A stretch of 64,000 nucleotides of DNA from Arbacia lixula (taxonomy: Eukaryota; Echinodermata; Echinoidea; Arbacioida; Arbaciidae): contig OZ022581.1 of assembly GCA_963669155.1 (NCBI GenBank), forward strand, positions 17,166,027 through 17,230,026, in the 5' to 3' direction. Every line of letters starts with the position of its first letter. The first letter of the stretch is position 1. The notes below the pieces were generated by a model. The model had not been told where the DNA came from. It ran no database searches and was given only the letters and a program-made list of their open reading frames with translations. Shown here piece by piece: positions 11,189 to 23,662 of the stretch. The translations under genes were made by a program, and so were the position numbers.

Positions 11189-14100
11189 CTACATAGTGTA
11201 TAGTACCTGCATATTGCAGGTATGTTGCTCACATGGTACTAGTCCTGGGCAGCATCTCATAAAGAGCTGCAATTTATCTTAAATAATCGCTAATCCAATA
11301 CCCTCTCTCTAATGTGCAGTTATGACTGATACAAGTCATAAGTTAAGTGGAGATGAATTGCTACTCTTTACGAGACAGGGCCTTGAACACATATCTTACT
11401 CCATAAACAAATCATATTAAGTTCCCTAATGCTATAATCACACCAAAGCATTTTGCAGCTTCATGCAAGCTGATAAATTGGGAGAGTATGAGAACTCTTT
11501 AACAGCTCTTGCCAAAAAAAAATATGAAACACCAGTCGCTTCAAACTTGAATTAAGAGCGTGTGTACCTGCATAATGTATGGCGATCTATCATCGACTCC
11601 ATAAAAAAAATAACATGAAGTGCATATTGAAGGTAATTTGAGATGAACGCTTATGTCAGATATCAATCAAATGATTACTAGTAGATAAAAGATATTGTAT
11701 TAAAGGAAGGGGAGAGTTGTGGTAAAGACTAAGTACAGGATCTACCGTGTGTCTGAAAAAAAAACTATACACACTTTTGAAATGGCTGCCAAATAAAAAA
11801 AAATACTTGATTCTGGGGAGAATGATTATGGATAGCTTATGGTCTCAACTTTCATCTGACACCAAAACGTCCAAAATAATTCTTGCTTGAATGAACACTG
11901 CTCACTTTTATAAAGGGTATGAAAATTAGGCCACGCAGGAATTAGCTTTCCAATTTTGCAGAGGTTGAATATTGAATATTGAATATTTCAGTATATATTT
12001 ATATTCAGTATAACCAATGGAGTGCCATTCTTCCATGGGTTCCAGTCTTGTTTTCATTTTGGATACTGGGAGAGAATCATATCAAATCAATTATTTAAAA
12101 AAAATACTGAAATTGAACAAAATTTGGACCCTGGTGATGATGGCCGAACACTTACTCCAGGATCATGGCCAATAATAATTATCACTCCTACACCTCACCT
12201 TTTTTATAATGCACAAAATATAAAGAAGATTATACTAGGACTTTTTGTACCACTGCTGTGTGTTTTTAGTACCATACACACAATCTTATGGACAGGCATT
12301 CAATCTCGCAGACAGGAGAAGTTAAAGGGACGGATCAGTTACAGTGTAATGCAAGAATGTGAATGTGAACTTGTGCAGCTACATACCATACATTCTTTTC
12401 AAATCAACTATGAATTCACTTACTGCATTAACGCGAAGGGCTAGTAAAAGTATCATGGTGGAACTCTTCTGCCATTACTGTGGGTGTGGGGGGGTCCTGA
12501 TTTCTTTCCTTTCAATGATTTTATGATTTTACGATCGATTCATGCCTGGTAATCCTGAAATCACACAAGAACAGAAGTACGGAACTCATGGTGATGGCAC
12601 TCCGTTAATGACAGGTCCAGCATATTTACAATCACAGCTACCCTAAAGTTTTACAAAATGACATATCCTTTGAGAGCCAGAAGCACATTCAAGATGAACA
12701 TGTTGAAAGCAAGAAGTGTGCTATTATTCTGGATAAGGTCAACTGCATAATGCACCCTTCTGGTTTTCAAGGGCTTTGCCTTGAACTCTGTCTCAATGAT
12801 TTATGCCATACACGCATAAACTGACTGCACCTCTACTTTCCTTCACATCCGAGGAGCAAAGGTGAGACGATCAAGAGGAACAGATGGGAAGATGGAAACC
12901 ATGAAATAAGTCCTCGATTTACAGACACATTAGGCGACCTTGGAAGATAACAAGCACATGTTGCACCAGCACAACGAGTTAGAGAGCTCACATTGAAATA
13001 AACCCTGCATCAGGCATAGCAGCACCACAACATACGTATGGTCTCCAAAAGAGAACTTCGGCACTTGATATTCCTCACAGGCACTATGGTACTTAGAATT
13101 CAACCATGATAAATCAAGTTAAAATTCCACTACAAGCATATACACACAACTTCACAGCAAGTATCCCACCAACTCAAATGCTAAAGGGACCTGGGAGCTC
13201 CACTTGATCAAGCCGACCGCTACCATTGCACACAACACAGCGCTCAGAGCCTCAGAGGGGGGGATGAACTATAGGAGAGCAGACGAAAGCATCATCCTGT
13301 GAAAGTGTGATGAAGTCAAGTGCATGTTGCCGTCTGAATTCTGCAAGCGTACTACATGTACATGTTAATCAGCTGTGCCACTCCTCTGTGGGATAGATTA
13401 ATCACTCAACGCAGTGCACGCTCCACAAGTGTAGGCTCTCTGAATTATGTAGTCTGCTAATGTACAGCCAGCACAGTATAACACTCAACCACGTTAATCA
13501 CTGTTTATAACTGTTGGGTGTGTTCACTTACAAACTACATGTGTTTGCACATGTGTATATTCCTCCACCAACGTTGCATTACAGAATAGTCTGCTACAGC
13601 GCTATCACAACACACAAACTGTGATTGATGTACCAGCACAGCACATACAGCCAGTTTTGATGATCACAATCATATGAGGTACGTAAAGGTGTGTTTTTGT
13701 GTTTGCACTAATAGATTACTCCTCTAATGCTTCACGATAGGATCTCTCAGTATAGTCTGCTAGTGGTATAACCACACACACAAACTGGGATTAATTATCA
13801 TATTTTAGAGGTGCAGACGGAGTGTGTGTAAATGACCTCCCAAGCCCTCCTATACCCCTGCTGTGAAGCCAATGACTCAATCAGATTGCCTGTGTAATGC
13901 AAACTGTAGCATGTTCTGGGAATCTGGAGGCACCTTTCTCAAGTGTCTGCTGACGCATCCGGGTCTGCAGTGGTGCTAATGTCTCACCCGCATTTGAATG
14001 TGCCTCACAGACAGGGAGCAGAGTGTTATTGATATTAGGGGGAAGAAGAGGAGAGGGGGAATTGAGAGCTGGGGCGAAAAAGGGGAGGAAACAGGTAGAT

Positions 14101-14630
14101 GAGAAAGGAGGAGGAAAAGGGGAGGGAAAAGAAAAACACACAAACAAGCAGATAATTATGCAGGAGACATACTGTGTAGTGAGAAATAGGCAGAGAAACG
14201 TACAGAGAAATGGGCAGAAAGGAGGAAAGGGAGGAGTGGAAGAAAGGGAAGAGTGGAGGAACAAGAGATGGAAACAGATTGGAAGAGCTCTTGACAGACA
14301 GGCAGCCAGAGAGCAGAAATAGAAGTTTGCAGAGAGATACATGCAGAGAGAAAGAGGCAGGGGAAGGACCAGTGAAAGGGGCACAAAAGGAGACCAATAT
14401 ATACACAGTATGCAATGTGATCAGAGACAGACAGAAACACAATACATGAAGCAGAAACATAGATAGCGACAGAGTGTGTGGAGATAGAGAGACAGAGGAT
14501 TGGGAGGGACAGGCAGCGACAGATGTGAAGAGACATTTTAGAAAGAGTAGTGAGAAAAAGAAGGGATAATAAGAAGGCAGAGAAAGAGGCAGAAATGCGA
14601 AGAAAAGACAGATACACAGATGCCCTTTTT

Positions 14631-15360
14631 ATTTTGGGTTTTCTTAGCCCCGTACTATCTTTAGCCCTGTACTTTCCAGGGCCAAATACATATAATCCCA
14701 TTTTTATCAGTGGAGCTAGCCCACTTAGTTTAAAACCAATAGGTGCGTCTTCATTAGCCCGATCAGACGAAATAGCGAGCTATTTTTCTGATCCGGGGAA
14801 CTAGCCTGAAGTTGCAATTGCGTCTTCATTAGCTCGAAACTCGGGATAAGTAAGCTCGAGCTCGGGTTGCATAAATTATCCCAAGTTTCGCACATACCAG
14901 CAGTGTGCGACAGGAATAGGCCATGACGCATGGCTTCGGTTGTGAGCTCGCATTCACGCACGTGTAAAAAACTATTACGTAAACAATGCCTCGTGGGCGC
15001 TGATGCATCCCGGGATCGAGAAATTTTCAGGCTAATGAAGACGCTCCGAGCTAGCTCGAGCTAGTTCGCGAACCAGCTCGAGCTAGATCAATCTAGCCCA
15101 AGATTTCTTGGGAAATTTTCTCGACCAAATAGCTCGCTATTTTGCCTGATCTGGCTAATGAAGACGCAAATAGCTAGCTAGTTCGTGATCTGGCTAGCTA
15201 ACCCGATCAGAACAAGCTCGCTATTTTGCCCAGCTCGAGCTAATGAAGACGCACCTAATGTGAACAGAAAGTGGTCCAAACTTAACCCTGTTCTATAGGT
15301 AGGGCTAAGGGGGGAGGGGGTGGGTCTTTTGCCAGATAAATTGTTGCCAGTGTAAAAAAG
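14631..15360. repeat. TTAGCCC/GGGCTAA-rich repeat interrupted by an inserted element
   Basis: CTTAGCCCCGTACTATC and TTTAGCCCTGTAC on the left, and GGTAGGGCTAAGGGG on the right, flank the element at 14741-15256. They resemble the repeats at 18460-18850. The flanks read as one older repeat split by a younger insertion. Confidence 0.55.
14741..15256. mobile_element. GCGTCTTCATTAGC-ended MITE, copy 1
   Basis: Perfect outer inverted repeat AGGTGCGTCTTCATTAGC / GCTAATGAAGACGCACCT. AAT directly flanks both ends, a possible 3 bp target duplication that would fit PIF/Harbinger (inference). The interior is rich in AGCTCGAGCTAG-type palindromes and internal inverted copies of the end motif. About 516 bp, no ORF of note. 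Confidence 0.82.
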
Positions 15361-15454
15361 GTCAGAGTGGCAGACAGACAAGAGTAGAGATAAAGAGACA
15401 GAGGTGGGGCTGGAGAGAAGGAGATAAAAACAGGTGTGTAGAGACATACAGAAA

Positions 15455-15941
15455 CGGTGCGTCTTCATTAGCCCGATCAGACGAAATAGCGAGCTATTTT
15501 CCTGATCCGGGGAACTAGCCTGAAGTTGCAATCGCATCTTCATTAGCTCGAAACTCGGGATACGTAAGCTCGAGCTCGGGCTGCATAAATTATCCCGAGT
15601 TTCGCACATACCAGCAGGGTGCGACGTGAATAGGCCATGACCGCATGGCTTCGGTTGTGAGCTCGCATTCATGCACATGTAAAAACCTATTATGTTAACA
15701 ATGCCTTGTGGGCGCTGATGCATGCCGGGATCGAGAAATTTTCAGGCTAATGAAGACGCTCCGAGCTAGCTCCATCTAGCCCAAGATTTCTTGGGAAATT
15801 TTCTCGATCAAATAGCTCGCTATTTTGCCTGATCTGGCTAATAAGAAGATGCAAATAGCTAGCTATTTTGTGATCTGGCTAGCTAACCCGATCAGAACAA
15901 GCTCGCTATTTCGCCCACATCGGGCTAATGAAGACGCCCCT
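15455..15941. mobile_element. GCGTCTTCATTAGC-ended MITE, copy 2
   Basis: Second, slightly shorter copy of the 14741-15256 element, about 200 bp away in the same orientation, with a small internal deletion in the AGCTCGAGCTAG region. The ends are GGTGCGTCTTCATTAGC and GCTAATGAAGACGCCCC. Confidence 0.82.
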
Positions 15942-16517
15942 AAAGAGTAGAGAGAAAGAAAAGTACTAGAATAAGGAGGAAACAAACAAGGAGAGAAAGG
16001 TAGAGGCAGAGGCAGAAACAGAAAGAGGTCAGAGACAGAGACAGACAGATGAACAGAATGAGAGGCAGAAATATGGCCTGACCAAACAAGCAATTGATAT
16101 CTACAAAAGTCATATAAGATTTAAAGTCACTGTTTAGTTCCTACATTCTACAGGAAGTTACCATAGTAATTATAGAACTTAGCATTTTAGCCAGGCTGCA
16201 AATGCGTTACACCACCTAGATATCAACGTTAAGTGGATGGTAATAACAAATGGTGTGATATGAAATAAAAACACAAAGATAATGAAAAAAATACAAAGTC
16301 TGTACTGGTATTATAATATACATACCAAACCTCTAACAGCAACAACTCTAGCACTTCCATGCCATTCTACCATGACCTTGGTAACAACTTTGTTTGATTT
16401 TTGGATAAAACTCCATTCAAAATGACAAATATGATGGGAATTAAATAAACAAACTAGACCCAGTGATGACAGCAGAATAGTTCTGCTGTGATTACAGCCA
16501 GCAATCATCACTTCTTT

Positions 16518-16863
16518 TAACAAGGTGTTTCGCGAATCACGAGTCTCGCCTGATTTCGCAATTGATAAACAGTGCTAAGTTCTTTTTTCAAATATTTGAA
16601 ATGATGTCGAGATGACCTATGACCTCACCATCCTCATCAACACACGTGGTATTACCCAAGGATCATTTGTACCAAGTGTCATCACAATTGATGCAGAAAT
16701 AAAGAAACGAGAGCAAGTTAAACAAAAACTTTGAGAAACATAATGCACACAGCCTCATATCATGTGACCGTTTAACCCAATTTTTGTAAGACCAACAGAC
16801 CAATAGACCAAGAAGAAAAGTGATTACTAGGTCTCTGCCAAACTTTGTTCAGGCAAGACAAAA
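16518..16863. repeat. Unclassified ~335 bp interspersed repeat, copy 2
   Basis: Same family as 3025-3356: ACAAGGTG edge, GATTTCGCAATTGATAAACAG, ACCCAAGGATCATTTG, AGAAATAAAGAAACGAG, and a CAGGCAAGACAAAAA edge. It has about 40 bp of extra sequence in the middle and a shorter CAACAGAC tandem. Confidence 0.7.
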
Positions 16864-17364
16864 AGTGACAATACAGGGGCATGTGTATGTGGTGAAGTGT
16901 TTGTCAATCTGTCAATATTGACAGTCAGCACCTTGTGCAAATTGAATACACAGACTATGAGCTCATACCTTGTTATCTTGACTTTTGGTTGTACATTATT
17001 ATAAGCACACGTCTATACCCTGTCTTAACAGATCAAATCACCGGGTAGCCTCCGGAGAACCTCCGGAGAACAATTTACACACTGTCTATAAAGAAACTTG
17101 ACACTAGACAACCTCCAGGACGACTCTAGCAGTATCAGACTCAATGATTCAGACTGCCTGACTGACTCAAGGAAATATTAAGGATTTAATTCAGCAGTAT
17201 TTACCAATTACCAATCTCTAATTTTGTGGGGCAATCTGCCCAAAATGTGTAGCAAATTGCACCGCCACACGAGGCAAATCACTTGATGTAACAATGGACC
17301 CTACTAGAGTCCGTGCTGTGACTGACTTACCGGCCTTAGCTACTCCTCTAGCCTCTCTCTTTCT

Positions 17365-17640
17365 TCAAGTGCCATCTGCTCTCAGCAGTTTGGCTACCAT
17401 GGACCGCCACATTTCCCGCTCATGTGCCCTTCTGACACATTCTCTGTAACTCAGCCTCATCCACTCCTTAATATCATCCCTCCACTGCGTATGTGGATGC
17501 CCTCGTCCTCTCTTCCAATCAAACCTTTCTTCCAACAGCACTCTTGAAAACCACTCTTTCTTATAATATGCCCAAAGTATTTGCATTTTCTTTCTTCAAT
17601 CATATTGAGTAACTGTTTCTTAGTCTTCATCATTTGTAAG
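17365..17640 (-). mobile_element. LINE (RTE-like) 3' end, degraded
   Basis: The minus strand encodes the C-terminus of an endonuclease/reverse transcriptase polyprotein: KCKYFGHII in one frame, then RGRGHPHTQWRDDIKEWM followed by a CVRRAHEREMWR motif. This is the typical tail of metazoan non-LTR elements (family knowledge). The two parts are in different frames, so the copy is frameshifted as well as 5'-truncated. No polymerase core is present. Confidence 0.7.
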
Positions 17641-17674
17641 ATTTCTTTGTTTGTTTTTTGTTGTGTACATGATA

Positions 17675-17904
17675 TACACTACAGCTCAAAGGAATTGGCA
17701 TAGAGAAAGGGAAAGGGAAGAAAGGGAAGAAGCAGCAGTTTTAAACCGCGGTATATTTTGTCCAGTTCAGCATGAAACATGATGCTTCTTCTAAAGGCTA
17801 AAGCATCATGTTTCATGCTGAACTGGACAAAATATACCAGGGTTTAAAACTGCGGCTTCTTCCCTTCCCCTTTCCCTCTGCCAATTCCTTTGAGCGGGAG
17901 TGTA
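17675..17904. mobile_element. PAL-1 palindromic MITE, copy 4
   Basis: Complete foldback from TACACTACAGCTC to GAGCGGGAGTGTA with TA at both ends. It lies just beyond the LINE fragment. Confidence 0.87.
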
Positions 17905-18459
17905 TGTAATATTCTTCCATATAACCACACCTCAAATGCTTCACTTTTTCTTCTGTTGAGATTTGTAAGTGTCCTCCAGCCTGGTGTCATGAAATTAATA
18001 CTCTAAACTAAATTTTGCATGTTATTCTATGAATTAATTTTTTTCTTTTCACAGGGACTCTTTCTTGAATTTTGGGGGCTAACTCACCCTGAGCCCCAGT
18101 GTAAGTTTTAAACTTGGACTAACATGGGTCATAGGGGACCTGCAGGTACAAATTTGGGCATTTCATCCATGTTTTTCTCTGAAACCATGACAGTGGACAT
18201 AGGACCTTCTGACATGAAGCTCTTCCTACTTCGGACTTGTTTCCTTTTGAACAGGAAGGTCTCACACGCTGGCTTCCTCTCATCGTGTGCAATGGGAAAT
18301 GAACAAGCACAACGCTGCATGAAATCTGAAACATGCTGCTAATAGAGGCTACTGATTTATTAATGAGTAAGGTAGCTTCCTGATTAAAAGGGCGTATACA
18401 ATGTACAGGTATTCCACAGTCCACACTGTGCTTCCATTTAGTATACTAATATTTTCAGA

Positions 18460-18850
18460 AAAAAATCATGGCTCACCCCGCAATTGCAGGGCCAACCCAA
18501 ATAGTCCGGGGCTAAAAGTGCCAGTGAGAACAGAAACGAGAAATAGCACGGGGCTAAGAAAATGCGGTGTCAGCTCACAAGGACGAGACGCCAAGAACAA
18601 TCAGATAATGCCCTACGGGCGAGTGACCTTGATGCGAAGTGGTAAAGAGCCCATGTGCAAGACGTACATTCATAAATATTCATAAGCTGCCGAGAAAGTC
18701 TGGGGCTAACGATTGCAAATGGAAACAGCGTGGAATTCCTTAGTCGGGTTAAAGAAATAGTACAGGGCTAAGAAATGCCAGTGTGAAAAGCTTCAAAAAA
18801 TAGTCCTGGGCTAAGGATAGTACGGGGCTAAGAGAACACAATGAGAAAAG
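18460..18850. repeat. GGGGCTAA-rich repeat cluster
   Basis: GGGGCTAA, GGGCTAAG and TAGTACGGGGCTAAG recur about six times with intervening GTGAGAACAGAAA-like sequence. This looks like one or two old, rearranged MITEs of the family also seen around 14,631-15,360. Confidence 0.5.
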
Positions 18851-19174
18851 GGTGTAAGGCCTACACTGTACTTTGATTTCAGGAGCTTGCTTTTTTATGA
18901 ACCTGGTGAGGCAGAGCAGTTTTGTTCTTGAGAGAACAGTGAAAAAAGGGTTTTCTAACTGTTGCTGATTTTCTACCAAAGAAATTTCTCACAACATATT
19001 AAACACTTTTTGATGTATTACTTTAGCTTTCAAAATCATTGCACATCAATAGTTTGACTTCTAACTTTGATTCACAAATGAATGCATGTTAAATGTAATA
19101 GTTCAGCTTTTGATTTCTAGAGATTATCACCTGCCTCCTTCGGAAAACAAATTCTACAAACTAGAACCTACATG

Positions 19175-19403
19175 TACACTTCAGCTCAAACGAATTGGCA
19201 TAGGGAAAGGGAAGAAAGGGAAGGAGCCGCAGTTTAAAACAGCGGCATATTTTGTCCAGTTCAGCATGTAACATGATGCTTTAGCCTAAAGAGCATTATG
19301 TTTCATGCTGAACTCGACAAAATATACCGCGGTTCATAACTGCAGCTCTTTCCCTTTCTTCCCTTTCCCTTTCCCTATGCCAATTCCTTTGAGTTGTAGT
19401 GTA
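19175..19403. mobile_element. PAL-1 palindromic MITE, copy 5
   Basis: Complete foldback from TACACTTCAGCTC to GAGTTGTAGTGTA, with a shorter GGGAAA tract on the left arm. Confidence 0.87.
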
Positions 19404-20537
19404 GGCTAGACCTTTGATTTGACTACCATACCCTTCTCTTCGACTTAGATGTAAGTAACAAAATTCCTAGACATAAAAAATGTACATATACTTCCAATGT
19501 GCTGTTTAAGCTCAACACATACTTGTACCAGGCTACCAGCAAGTTTTGTTATGTGATTAGCACAACACTCTCTGAACTACCCGTCTCATTTTTCTTTCAT
19601 TTTTGTCTATTGTAAAAAGAGTTGAATAACAGGTAATTCATTGTGGCCTGTCTGTGGTCTAAAGCATTCAGCAAACACTGAATAGAACTACAGTATCTCT
19701 CTCATTTCCTGTTGAAATGTAAAATCATGGTTAACAAACCGGATGCCAACACCGCAGTTTAAACCATTAAATTGTCACACGATTGGGAAGAATAAGCTAG
19801 TTGACAAGCACAAACTCTTTTCAGTTTGTCAGTCAGTTAGTATACCTTTCAATAAGCCATTCTCATCCGTATTCAGAACTTTCCCATAACTGCATTAGTA
19901 ATGCATTATCACATTCACCTGCATCTAGTGATTCAATTTCAATGGGTAGAATGCACTCTGGATCTATTACTTGTTGCAAATCAGACAAACCTCAGACAAG
20001 CTTCTAAAGGTGTTACCGATAAAAACATATTGTTTGAAAGACATTGCAAACATAATAAAAATGGTGCTTCGAGATACAATTTGCAAGTCATGTGGTAGTT
20101 TCATCTTATATTGAAGTTACATACAAATAAGTCTATGGCCGCGGGCTAGAATTTGCAAGGTGTAGGTATTGAGAATAGAATAGAGCACACTATCCGGGTT
20201 TTTCCCCTCCTTTGGGGTCAGCAAATGAAACACATCTTCATGCACTTGTGCATGGATTTTGAGAGACATTGCACCAGGCATTGTGTGAATGGATTTGGAC
20301 AAAATAGAGTTGATGCCATTGATAACATTTCACACAATGCTGCATGGGATTAATATTATTACTAGACTGTCTGAAGTATTCATAGCACCCATGAATTTCA
20401 TGAATTCACAACTTCCTTATAATATTTGTTTTATGTGTTAGGCATACCCCACCCTGTATATGAATGAAAGACAAGTCAGAACAATTCTTGCAACTAGAAA
20501 GTAGGCCAGAAAGCCCTTTCACTAAAAATTCCAAATG

Positions 20538-20772
20538 TACACTCCAGCTCAAAGGAATTGGCATAGGGAAAGGGAAAGGGAAGAAAGGGAAGGAGCTGCA
20601 GTTTTAAACCTTGGTATATTTTGTCCAGTTCAGCATGAAACACGATGCTTTAGCCTAAAAAGCATCATATTTCATGCTGAATTGGACAAAATATATCGCG
20701 GTTTAAAACTGCGGGTCCTTCTCTTTCTTCCCTCTCCCTTTACCTGTGCCAATTCCTTTGATCTGTAGTGTA
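20538..20772. mobile_element. PAL-1 palindromic MITE, copy 6
   Basis: Complete foldback from TACACTCCAGCTC to GATCTGTAGTGTA. It directly precedes the 123 bp tandem array. Confidence 0.87.
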
Positions 20773-20795
20773 TCTCTTTGGTCAATGATCAGAGT

Positions 20796-21164
20796 TTTAT
20801 TTTTCTATAAGGAGGTGGAATCATGGTTAGGACACTGCTGCAAAATAATCAAGGTGGATCCAGGAGGATAAACATTTAGACAAAAGCAAAATCTTCAAAA
20901 CAGGCTAATGTGTAATGTGTTATTTTTCTATAAGGAGGTGGAATCATGGTTAGGAGACTGCTGCAAAATAATCAAGGTGGATCCAGGGGGATAAACCTCT
21001 AGACAAAAGCAAAATCTTCAAAACAGGCTAATGTGTAATGTGTTATTTTTCTATAAGGAGGTGGAATCATGGTTAGGACGCTGCTGCAAAATAATCAAGG
21101 TGGATCCAGGGGGATAAACCTTTAGACAAAAGCAAAATCTTCAAAACAGGATAATGTGTAAAGA
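20796..21164. repeat. Three-copy tandem repeat, period 123 bp
   Basis: TTATTTTTCTATAAGGAGG, GAATCATGGTTAGGA and GGTGGATCCAGG recur at exact 123 bp spacing (anchor cytosine at 20805, 20928 and 21051). The units differ by only a handful of bases, so the expansion is recent. 123 is divisible by 3, but no sustained meaningful frame was seen. Confidence 0.92.
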
Positions 21165-22259
21165 GGTAGAAAGAAGGAATATCACGGAAGACTGTTGACA
21201 AATCTGAAAAAAAAAAATCAATACAAAATTGGAATAGAAATCGTGAAATACTGCATTTCAAAATTGTTATAAATTGTCCATGTACTTACTTACCTCCGTC
21301 ATGACATAATAATCACATCTCTTACTAGAAGATTGCATGAAGTGAAAAATTGATTTTTGGTGTGCAGGATGTTTAAATATCTATTCTAAGCCCGTACACT
21401 TTTACACTCACCACTTATTAATTCTGTCATAATAGATTCAACAATTTACACAGATATATGCTGAGATGTGTCATTCTTATTATAAGATATAAATATAAGT
21501 AATTGAAAAGGCAAATGGAGATAACATTATAAAGTCATTATTAGTTTTAACTTTAATTTTCCACTTGACAAAAAAAAAGAACTTAGACTGTGAGAGGTAA
21601 ACTACCGAAAAAAACAAAATTCAAAGATTAATTTTGATTTTTAATGTCACTGTATTACATTTTGGGTTGCAAAAAACGTATAGGCTATTTCTACCACCAA
21701 ACCTGCTACACTCACATCCACACAATGATCACTTTGGTTTCATTCCTTCTACCACTTCTCTATCCTGACGATCAGGCAATGAACTTCCACACATTGAGCC
21801 ACGGCTCATTTTAGAGCTAACCTCTCCGAAATAATCCTCAGAGCCACTCACTCTGTCACTCTCACTTTCTCACTCGCTCAATGAGCAGCTCTTTTCAGGG
21901 TTATTCCGAGAGGAATGATGTAAGACGATATCCTCACTCTCAAGCTTGCTCACTCTCTCCTATCAATTGGTTTCCTTTTCTTTCTCACTCGCTTTCTGAG
22001 CCCAAAAGAATAAAAATTTAAGTCATCTTAATGACTACCACATGGTGCATCATGAAAAATGTTCTTAAATTTGTGAACTATTCCACGCAATGCAATAGGA
22101 GACAACGGTAAGACTACCTTTGTAATTTCATTAACCTAAAATACCAAAGACCGGCAAAGTACATCGAAGTCTCAAGTGATGATTGTGGTGTCCAGCTCTT
22201 AGTATAGTACTAGTAGTGTTAATTGAGTAAATATCAAAACGTGTTGTGGGTAAACTTAC

Positions 22260-22524
22260 AAACTTTAGCGATGGCAGCAACGATAAGCCAGATTGAAATC
22301 GCCAGTGGAGTGGCCACTTCATGAAAATTCACGGTCAGAATCTCAAATTCTTCTGGCTCCGAATGGCTATCGTTCGCGAGTACGAGTTCACACCCTTCTT
22401 CAATGACGTCTCCCCCGGGCCCGACGGCCCACGATGCAGGCAGTCCCATGAGGAGTGACAGGGAAACCAGCAGGAACCACTTTCCCCAACTTCGTGGCAG
22501 GCGTGACATATCAATCCCCATCAT
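22260..22524 (-). CDS. SLC9A: Na+/H+ exchanger alternative first coding exon 1B (distal)
   Basis: Also starts with a double ATG codon pair (MMGIDM), then a basic n-region and a hydrophobic leader (WFLLVSLSLLMGLPASWA), a probable signal peptide. A short acidic extracellular segment follows with the sequon NDS and FEILTVNFHE, then VATPLAISIWLIVAAIAKV as the first membrane helix. The last 25 or so residues clearly match exon 1A (shared F-EVATPL, WL-VAAI-KV) while the leader and ectodomain differ. It is 265 nt (88 codons plus 1) and ends in phase 1 at donor GTAAGTTT (from 22259), the same phase as exon 1A, so both can splice to 423-725 (junction codon TTG, Leu). The sequence just upstream (22,525-22,910) is fairly GC-rich and could hold a promoter (inference). 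Confidence 0.82.
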
Positions 22525-23397
22525 GTTGAGCTACTTCGAGTCATCGAACTAAGTTTTAATTTCGAGTCAAGATCCTTTGGTTGACTCTGACTGACGCAAA
22601 GATATCAAAAGTGTCGATGATATCTATTTAGACAGCTTCTGTTCAGCTCTGAAACGCACTTGCCCACTGTCAACATCAAACCCGGAACTATCCAACCAAA
22701 AAGGTTTGTGGAACAGGTAGCTGAGCACACTCGCCAACTCGTACCTCCCTGGATAAGCCGGTGCAACTACCATTCAAGAGTCCGGCCCGGCTGGTGGGGT
22801 AATCGCAATGCGTGCAACAAAATAGGGAGGAGCCAGCGAGTTTCCCTGAACTACCCCACCTTGTGTTATTGGTAGCCTGGTTTTGGAGCGCATGGGCGAA
22901 CTGTCAGCCACAGGGTAGCTCTTTTACAAAAGTTTTGAAACTCTGCATGGATCAGCAGTATACCCCAACGACAACATGGATGAAATTTCATTGTCATTTT
23001 TTTCAAGAAAACCGTAGAGCTATTTTTATTTACTTGTGTAACATCCAGTTGCGCGTAGCTACCATTACACTGCCGTCACCACCTCTTTTCGAGGAAGGTG
23101 CTTTTTTTTTTTTTTTTTTTTGGGGGGGGGAGACACAAAAATTACCAATAACAGGTTGCCCATCTAAAAGACCTATAACACCCCCCTCCCCCCTCGACGA
23201 CGCCCCCCCCCCCCCCCAAAAAAAAAAAAAAAAAATACAAAAAGTAACTCTCCCCCAGTTCGGGTGTATATAACTCAATGCTCGCCTCTTCTATTTTTTT
23301 TTAATTGTGGTCTGGAGGGGTGCGTTCGCACCACGGAATATGCTTTCTTCTGGTTCTCCGTACAATGTGGCCTAAGAATAGTTTTCTCTCCATAATT

Positions 23398-23662
23398 CCC
23401 CTTCTAAAGGGCGGAAATCGCTCCCCGAAGGTGGAGGGGACATCAACGGTTTTTCCTCAAGAAGTAGCTGAGCGGGGGGGGGGGGGGGGGGGGGGGGGAG
23501 GGGGGAGTGACGGATTTTTGGGGGGTGTTTTTTCCAGAATTATTTTATCCCGCCCAGTGGGGCGGTGGGGGGACATTTGATATTTTTTACGGGGACAGGA
23601 TCGCAAAAACACAATATCAAATGTCCCCCCCCCCCCCCGGGATTTCCGCCCATGCCCCTTCT
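23398..23662. mobile_element. hAT-like MITE with 8 bp target duplication and G-run core
   Basis: CCCCTTCT flanks both ends exactly (23398-23405 and 23655-23662). Inside are imperfect terminal inverted repeats AAAGGGCGGAAATC and GATTTCCGCCCATG (12 of 14 matching). An 8 bp duplication fits the hAT superfamily (family knowledge). The 249 bp core holds a ~29 bp G-run and an inner inverted pair GGACATTTGATATT / AATATCAAATGTCC. Confidence 0.7.

Larger units (their letters stand above)
6800..22259. other. Long NHE intron between first exons 1B and 1A
   Basis: No further coding exon was recognised. Contents are the repeats listed separately plus simple sequence: C-run at 8609-8628, (GT)n/G-run at 9033-9061, and AG-rich tracts at 14,030-14,620 that mimic open frames. 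The 9,100-9,830 stretch has faint internal repetition (ATTCAGAA, CTCATCTTC, ATGTGAAA-GGG motifs) suggesting an old diverged tandem array. Confidence 0.6.

Noticed and set aside
12022-12444. 140-residue open frame on the plus strand
   Set aside because: No recognisable motif, no in-frame splice partners, unremarkable composition; it lies in the NHE intron and is probably chance.
13881-14701. Several overlapping open frames of 140-180 residues
   Set aside because: They come from AG/CT-rich simple sequence and are low complexity in all frames.
20535-20768. Open frames containing MFHAELDKIY, seen at many places
   Set aside because: They recur only because they lie in PAL-1 copies; they are not genes.
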